A DNA stretch of 64,000 nt from Ampelocalamus luodianensis. Its lineage: Eukaryota > Streptophyta > Magnoliopsida > Poales > Poaceae. Under the pieces are notes generated by a model, which saw only the letters and a list, made by a program, of their open reading frames with translations, had not been told where the DNA came from and made no database searches. The stretch spans positions 35,800,657 to 35,864,656 of the forward strand of contig CM070632.1 in assembly GCA_036346255.1 (NCBI GenBank), read 5' to 3'. How positions within the stretch are numbered: the first letter of the stretch is position 1; each line of letters opens with the position of its first letter. Positions 57,987 through 64,000 of this stretch are shown piece after piece. Made by a program: the position numbers and the translations under genes.

Positions 57987-58824
57987 TGATGAGGACATCA
58001 CTCCTTCGGATACACACACTACACAAAATCCTCCAGATCTAGTTGCTAAACTACAAGGTCCTATAACAAGAGCTCGTGCACGTCAATTAAATTATGAGGT
58101 GAGCTCGTTTCTAGGTGCTAATAATTTATCTATGCAGAATGGTATACTACCTAATAATTGTGATCTTTTGTTACTTAGGAATAATGGGGAGGATTTACGA
58201 CCAGGTCTACAAGCTATCCGACTAGACCTGCCAGCGCTACGACCAGACCTCCCAGCGCTACGACCAGGTCTCAAGCTCTTTGACCAAATTCGGCAGCGCT
58301 ACGACCAGACCTGCCAGCACTACGACTAGGTCTCAAGCTCTACGACCAGTCATTAGGTGCTGCGACATCGTTTTGGGTCTGATAGGGCCTTGTAAGCGTG
58401 TCGGGGTCAAAGCCTAGGTTGTGTACGCCTCTCCCAAGGTCGCACAACCCTAGGTCAACCTCCTCACACCCCCTATATATATACAACAGCCGCCACAGTT
58501 TAGGGTTAGGTTTTCTTAGAATTATTCTGCCACTTGCAGTTTCGCCGTTGTACAGTTTGAGGAACCCCACTTTGTGATCTTTATTCATATTCGCAATACA
58601 ATTCAGATTGCATCTTCCTTGTTCTTGTGAGTTGCTTCGATTGCTTGCAAGAACAATAACCCTCGTGGTAAGGTCGATCGCGTGCGAGCGTGGTCAATAA
58701 CAACAGTCGTGCGGGTGTAGCGAATTGCGACGTGACAATCTGCTGGTCGAAAGCCTCAAAGCGTCAATGTCCCCACGATGAAATCAATCGAACCTATCGG
58801 AAGATCGGGCCACTGTAGCCATCA
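57987..58824 (+). repeat. 5' LTR of element E
   Basis: This 838-bp LTR matches 29455-30343 along its length. A frame is open from 57988 to 58329 and encodes the CRM Pol tail (DEDITPSD, GPITRARAR, SSFLGANNL), then runs into the GACCAGACCTGCCAG minisatellite (58195-58347). The TATA box TATATATATA is at 58474-58483. The end GCCATCA precedes the primer site. Confidence 0.92.
58474..58483 (+). promoter_or_regulatory. TATA box of element E LTR
   Basis: TATATATATA after ACACCCCC, identical in setting to the solo LTR copy at 29991-30000. Confidence 0.65.
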
Positions 58825-58826
58825 GT

Positions 58827-58838
58827 TGGTATCAGAGC
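58827..58838 (+). other. Primer-binding site of element E
   Basis: TGGTATCAGAGC, a perfect initiator tRNA-Met type site, two bases after the LTR end. The leader 58839-60110 has no supported gene; it holds GACCACC-rich repeats at about 59156-59275 and 59640-59715 and an AG run near 59420. Confidence 0.92.
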
Positions 58839-60110
58839 TAAGGTTGCCCGTTAGGTAATCTCAATTATTCCCTTTTGATTGTTGTTTTCCATCACCTAGA
58901 GTCCAGAAAATTGCCCACAAAAAGTTTTAGATCTTAGTTTTTCCGCTGTCCAAACCACGTTGTGCCTTTCGCAATTTTGTTTTCAGTATTAGCGTTGTTG
59001 AGATCGAGTCCATTGTCGGTGTCTTTTTTGCTGGTCTAGTCGTCGTGATCTAGTCTCTAGCGTCGAGTCTTTGTTGTTTTGGTCATCGTGTATCTCGGCT
59101 TGTCCTTGGTTGCATCCGTTGCAATTAGGGTTTGTCTGCTATAGCCGAGATTGAGTCACCACCCCATCCGACCACTTACTCGTGACACCACTCCATCCGA
59201 CCACCTACTCGAGCCAACACCCCCATCCGACCACCTCCTCGTGTTCGACTACCTAGTCGGATTCGACCATCTTCTCGTTTCTGCCCCGACATCCTACCCG
59301 GAGTCTATCTGTTTCTGGTTGCTCTCGGACACCCACGCACTCATCATATCTTGCTCGACCCAACAAAGACCGAGAAGAAATTCCATAGCTGGAACAGAGA
59401 TAGCCAAAGTTCACACAGAGAGAGAGAGAGAGTATCTTTTTATTACCTTTATACCCCTGCTCTCCGGAAAAAGTTTGTGACCTATATATATCCCCAGGCC
59501 CGGAAAAGGGTTTTGAAGAGTTGTGAGTCAATGTCACTTGCACAAAAAAAAGAGGAACCCTAGGTTGGGTTTCGTCAATCAAAAAAAAAAGAAAGAATCA
59601 AAAAAAAGAGAAAATAAAAAGAGAATAATAAAAAAAAAGACCACCCCAGTTGGCTCACGACCACCCTGGGTTGGTCTACGACAACCCACCGGTGCTCAAC
59701 GACCACCCACAAGAGATATCGGTTGCTTTGCAATTTTGTTCCTTTGTGCTTGTATCTACTCTATCTTTCGGCTTGCTTGAGCTAGTGCTAGGAGCGCGTT
59801 TGGGCCAGCAACTGTGACGAGTACTGTGGACTTTGATTTAGCTTTGCTAATCTGATTTCATTATTGCTATTCCTTGCTACTAAACATTGCCTGTCCGAGC
59901 TCCACGTACTTTTGGCCCTCAGATTTGGACCCTCGCATTCGCCTCCGCCGTAGTCATACATCTCACCTTCTCCGATCATACCACCTGCTGCAATTTGGTA
60001 AGAAATTCATAACAGCTTGGTAAGACACTTGAGAGTGTGTGATTCCACCTTCCACCACCTAGTAGTTGGTAGGGATAATATATTTGTGTTGTCTTTGTCT
60101 CTTACTAACC

Positions 60111-63100
60111 ATGGCAGGTGAGGAATTGGATGCGCAAGAGTGCGTTTTGAGGGCAGAGCTTACAAGGGTGTTGGATGAGCACCGTAATGCTATTAATGAC
60201 GACATCGAAAGGAAGTTTGCGGAGACAAATGCTACACTACAACAGCTCAATGCTAGTATTGCAACACTCAATGCACGTATTGATGGTTTGGCCAATCAAC
60301 CAGCGAACAATGGTCGTGTGGATCCTCAAGGTGGAGCCCATGACCATGAGATCGACAACGATAATGAGATGCACCACCACGATGCCTTGGATGCACGACA
60401 ACGGAACTGATTGAACTTCAACCGTCAAGGTATGAGAGGTAATAACTTTCCGCATCATAATGCACGTGATAATGATGATCCGTATGCTAAAGTCAAGTTT
60501 ACTATACCATCTTTTGCGGGTGCTTATGATGCTGAAGTATATATTGATTGGGAGATGACGGTAGAATAGAAATTTATTGCTCACTTAGTTCCCGTAGTGC
60601 ATAGAGTTAGGCAAGCCACAAGTGAATTTAAAAATTTTGCCATCATTTGGTGGAGTAGAGTATGCAATGATGGATTAGCGCATACTACATGGGATGCTTT
60701 AAAGGTTGCTATGCGTAACAGATTTATTCCACCCTCTTTTAAATGGGACTTACGTAAGAAATTGCAGCGCTTAAACCAAGGCAATAGATCCGTAGAAGAA
60801 TATTATCAGGAGCTACAAATTAGTATGTTGCGTTGTGATATTATTGAGGACGAAGAGGCTGCTATGGCACGTTTTTATGGAGGACTAACACGTGAAATTC
60901 AGGAAATAGTTGATTACAAAGAATATGATAGTGTTCCTAGATTGTTCCACCTTGCATGTTTGGCAGAAAAAGAATTACAGGGACGACAACAGAGGCCAAG
61001 GAACAATTTTGGAAGCACGTCTACACCAAGATCAACATCAGGGCACGTTAAAACAGTCCCACCTTCAGCTACCCGATCTGCTACCCCCTCCTCGAGTAGG
61101 GCGCATTCAGCAGCACCTCCGACACCATCTCATGCACCCGAGGTAAACAAATCTACTAGTGTGCAGGTCCCAGCCAAGAGTTCTTCTTCGGTTGCTTCCA
61201 CAGGTCGTACGACTGGGATTATTTGCCACCATTGCAAGGGGATGGGCCACATCATGAGGGACTACCCAAGTCAGCGAGCATACCTTGCCACCGAAGACGG
61301 AGGTTATGTAAGTGCTAGTGATATTGAGGATGAGTATGTGCTTACAGCTAACATTGCAGGTGGAGGAGACTAGACAGACAGTGATGATGATGATGTAGAA
61401 GAACAAGTAGCTGCTGTTGACATAGGGACTCATGTGAGCCTTGTTGCGCAGCGAGTGCTGAGTGCACAAGTGGAGAGAGAGGAGCAAAATCAGCGGCACA
61501 ACTTGTTTCAATCCAGATTCCTCGTGAAGGAGAGAGCCTGTAGAGTCATCATTGATGGAGGGAGTTGCAATAACCTTGCAAGCTCTGAGATGGTCGAGAA
61601 GCTTGGCTTGACCACACAACCCCACCCACATCCCTACTACATCCAATGGTTCAATTCGTGTGGTAAGTTAAAGGTAAACAAAGTTGTAAGAGTGCAATTT
61701 TCAGCTGGTAATTACAAAGATAGTACCGACTTTGATGTAGTGCCTATGCAAGCATGCTCGTTGTTGCTCGGTAGGCCTTAGATATATGATAATGATGTTT
61801 TGCACCATGGTAGAGCTGATACCTACTCGTTCTCATATAAGGGTAAGAAGATTAAGTTGTTGCCTATGACACCCGCTGAAATTGTGAAAGATGAAGTAGA
61901 GTGTGCTAGAAATGAAAGAAAGACCACTGAACATGATTCTGAAAATCAGCAAGTAGCGAAACGTGTCTTCCCACCTAAAGGGGAGAAAGTGGCACCTAGT
62001 TCCAAGGCCGAGGGAATTAAATTGAAGGGGTGTGTTATGCTTGCCACTAAGTCTGAGCTTGCTAAAATTTGTGATAATGAGCTTCCATGCTATGCTTTGA
62101 TATGCAAAGATGCTTTATTTTCACTTGAGGATATATCTAGCTCTTTGCCTCCTGATGTTGCTAACCTTTTGCAGGAGTATGTGGTATTTCTAGCTGAGAT
62201 ACCCCCAGGATTGCCACCTATTCAAGGGATAGAGCATCAAATTGATTTGATCCCGGGCGTGACTTTGCCAAACCGTGCTGCATATAGGACCAAACCAGAG
62301 GAGACTTAGGAAATTCAGCGACAAGTCCAAGATCTTTTGGACCGTGGGTGCGTACGAGAAAGCCTTAGTCCTTGTGATGTTCCTGTTCTTTTGGTTCCTA
62401 AGAAAGACGGAACTTGGCGTATGTGTGTTGATTGTAGAGCCATTAATAATATTACCATAAGGTATCGTCATCCAATTCCTAGTCGAGACGACATGCTTGA
62501 TGAGTTGAGTGGCTCTATTATTTTCACAAAGATTGACTTGCGAAGTGGTTACCACCAGATTAGAATGAAATTGGGAGATGAATGGGAAACTGCTTTTAAA
62601 ACTAAGTTCATACTATATGAGTGGTTAGTGATGCCTTTTGGTCTAACTAATGCACCTAGTACTTTTATGTGATTAATGAACGAGGTTTTATGTCTTTTCA
62701 TTGGAAAATTTGTGGTGGTTTATTTTGATGATATCTTGATTTATAGCAAGTCACATGAGCTACACTTGAATCATATATGTGTTGTTTTTAATGCCTTGAG
62801 AGATGCACGTTTGTTTGGTAACCTCGAGAAGTGCACCTTTTGTACCAATCGAGTTGCGTTTCTTGGTTATGTTGTCACACAACAGGGCATTGAGGTGGAT
62901 GAGGCAAAGACTGCAGCCATCCAAAGCTGTTCGACGCCTACCACTGTGTCACAGGTACGGAGCTTCCATGGTTTTGCTGGATTCTATCGACGTTTTGTAC
63001 GAGATTTCAGCACCATTGCCGCACCATTGAATGAATTGACAAAGAAAGGAGTGCCTTTCCAATAGGGACCTGCGCAAGAGATGGCATTCCACTTATTGAA

Positions 63101-64000
63101 AGAGAAGCTCACCCAAGCACCCCTACTCCAACTCCCTGATTTTGGTAAGACTTTTGAGATTGAATGTGATGCTAGCGGGATTGGGATAGGTGGTGTATTG
63201 ATTCAAGAAGGTAAACCAGTTGCATATTTCAACGAGAAACTAAATGGGCCTAGTCTGAATTATTCTACCTATGATAAAGAATTGTATACTTTAGTTCGTG
63301 TGCTTCAAACTTGGCAGCATTATCTATGGTCCAAAGAATTTGTTATACATTTCGATCATGAATCGCTAAAACATATTAGAAGCCAAGCTAACCTAAATAA
63401 ACGCCATGCTAAATGGGTAGAATTTATTGAGTCGTTTCCATATGTCATAAAGCATAAGAAAGGTAAGGACAATGTGATTGCTGATGCGCTTTCTAGACGT
63501 TATACCATATTATCTCAACTTGACCATAATATTTTTGGTTTAGAGGCCATTAAGGAGTTATATGCTACTGATTTGGACTTTAAAGAAGTGCTTGAACATT
63601 GTACAGGAGGGAAAACATGGAATAAATATGTGCTGATTGATGGTTTGATCTATCGTGCTAACAAGCTATGCATTCCAGCTAGCTCCGTTCGTCTTTTGTT
63701 GTTGCAGGAGGCACATGGAGGAGGTTTGATGGCACATTTTGGAGCAAAGAAGACAGAAGATGTGCTGGCCGCCCACTTCTTTTGGCCCAAGATGAGGCGC
63801 GATGTCGAGCGCTACATGGCTCGCTGCACTACATGCAACAAAGCTAAGTCCCGTCTCAATCCATATGGACTTTATATGCCTCTTCCTATTCCTAGCGCCC
63901 CTTGGGAGGATATTTCTATGGATTTTGTTTTAGGATTGCCTAGGACAAAGAGGGGAAGGGATGGTATATTTGTAGTACTAGATCAATTTTCTAAAATAGC
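60111..64000 (+). pseudogene. gag-pol of element E, single frame with stop codons
   Basis: The ATG at 60111 begins Gag (MAGEELDAQE). The same frame continues to the edge. Stops: 60408 (TGA), about 60567 (TAG), 61371 (TAG), 61779 (TAG), 62307 (TAG), 62670 (TGA) and 63063 (TAG). No frameshift is needed. Gag: capsid region to about 60960, proline/serine linker, knuckle CHHCKGMGHIMRDY near 61231-61272 with Tyr at the last Cys. Protease: IIDGGSCNNLAS near 61546-61580. RT: PKKDGTWRMCVDCRAINN near 62397-62450, VVVYFDDILIYSK near 62712-62750. RNase H: ECDASGIGIGGVL near 63163-63200. Integrase: HHCC (HGGGLMAHFG to CTTC, about 63714-63837) and core start SMDFVLGLP near 63916. From 63066 to 64000 the frame is open. 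Confidence 0.92.

Larger units (their letters stand above)
57987..64000 (+). mobile_element. CRM-type Ty3/gypsy element E, 3' end outside the window
   Basis: 5' LTR 57987-58824, perfect primer site, 1.3-kb leader, then gag-pol in one frame to the window edge within the integrase. The RT, RNase H and integrase sequence (for example MRMKLGDEW-like HQIRMKLGDEWETAF and FVVVYFDD) and the LTR-encoded GPITRARAR tail match my knowledge of the CRM/CRR clade. The first 5 bases before the LTR are CCCGA; the right duplication is out of view. Confidence 0.92.

Noticed and set aside
974..58838. tRNA genes suggested by TGGTATCAGAGC-type strings
   Set aside because: All occurrences sit next to LTR ends as primer sites; no cloverleaf surrounds them.
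58839..60110. Open frames of 60-110 codons in the leader of E (and the matching leader of D)
   Set aside because: They are made of simple repeats and differ between E and D; no conserved start or domain.
1..64000. Centromeric tandem satellite of about 155 bp, as in rice centromeres
   Set aside because: No array of that period was seen; the only tandem repeats are short and inside LTRs, leaders or the 48900-49278 minisatellite.

Overview
The window is plant nuclear DNA, most likely from a grass of the rice tribe or a near relative. This rests on the very large Ty3/gypsy LTRs with tRNA-Met primer sites, CRM/CRR-type centromeric retrotransposons, a GC-rich first exon in the one host gene, and MULE debris. 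No species can be fixed from the sequence alone. It is almost entirely nested transposable elements. Six insertions keep perfect 5-bp target duplications (GTCAG, GGCTC, CCCAC, CAGTG, GCCAC, GATTT), so the order of events can be read directly.

Region 1-41345 is a nest. The outermost layer is an old Ty1/copia element, of which only the integrase C-terminus, RT, RNase H and 3' LTR remain (38304-41345). A chromovirus-like Ty3/gypsy element, called A here (625-38303), abuts it and appears to have inserted into it. A was itself hit by a reversed solo LTR of its own family (4129-6270), a giant solo LTR C (6960-28885), a CRM-type solo LTR (29455-30343) and, inside its 3' LTR, another giant solo LTR F (31278-36447). 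C in turn holds a complete 13.9-kb gypsy element B with 4,362-bp LTRs (7477-21392) and a complete 4.0-kb non-autonomous CRM-type element D on the minus strand (21818-25794).

Region 41346-50245 is the only stretch with host-gene character. It holds a small TIR element (41605-42077), a six-exon minus-strand cyclophilin gene encoding a 164-residue peptidyl-prolyl isomerase of the CYP18-2 type (42648-45037) with a MITE-like hairpin in its last intron, a degraded MULE transposase (about 45960-47570, minus), and two GRF-zinc-finger-like reading frames separated by a minisatellite.

Region 50246-64000 returns to transposons: a giant solo LTR H (50246-54956), a short copia element without visible pol (about 55203-57320), and a CRM-type autonomous element E (from 57987, running off the right edge). 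E's gag-pol is in one frame, broken only by stop codons.

The most interesting system is the CRM family pair. D keeps an intact 378-codon ORF that joins the gag N-terminus to the C-terminal tail of pol and runs through the polypurine tract into the LTR. E supplies the matching autonomous layout. D could therefore be a non-autonomous centromeric-type element that depends on relatives of E. Several near-identical repeats differ in clustered small indels, so long-read consensus errors must be kept in mind when reading frameshifts and the cyclophilin splice defect.
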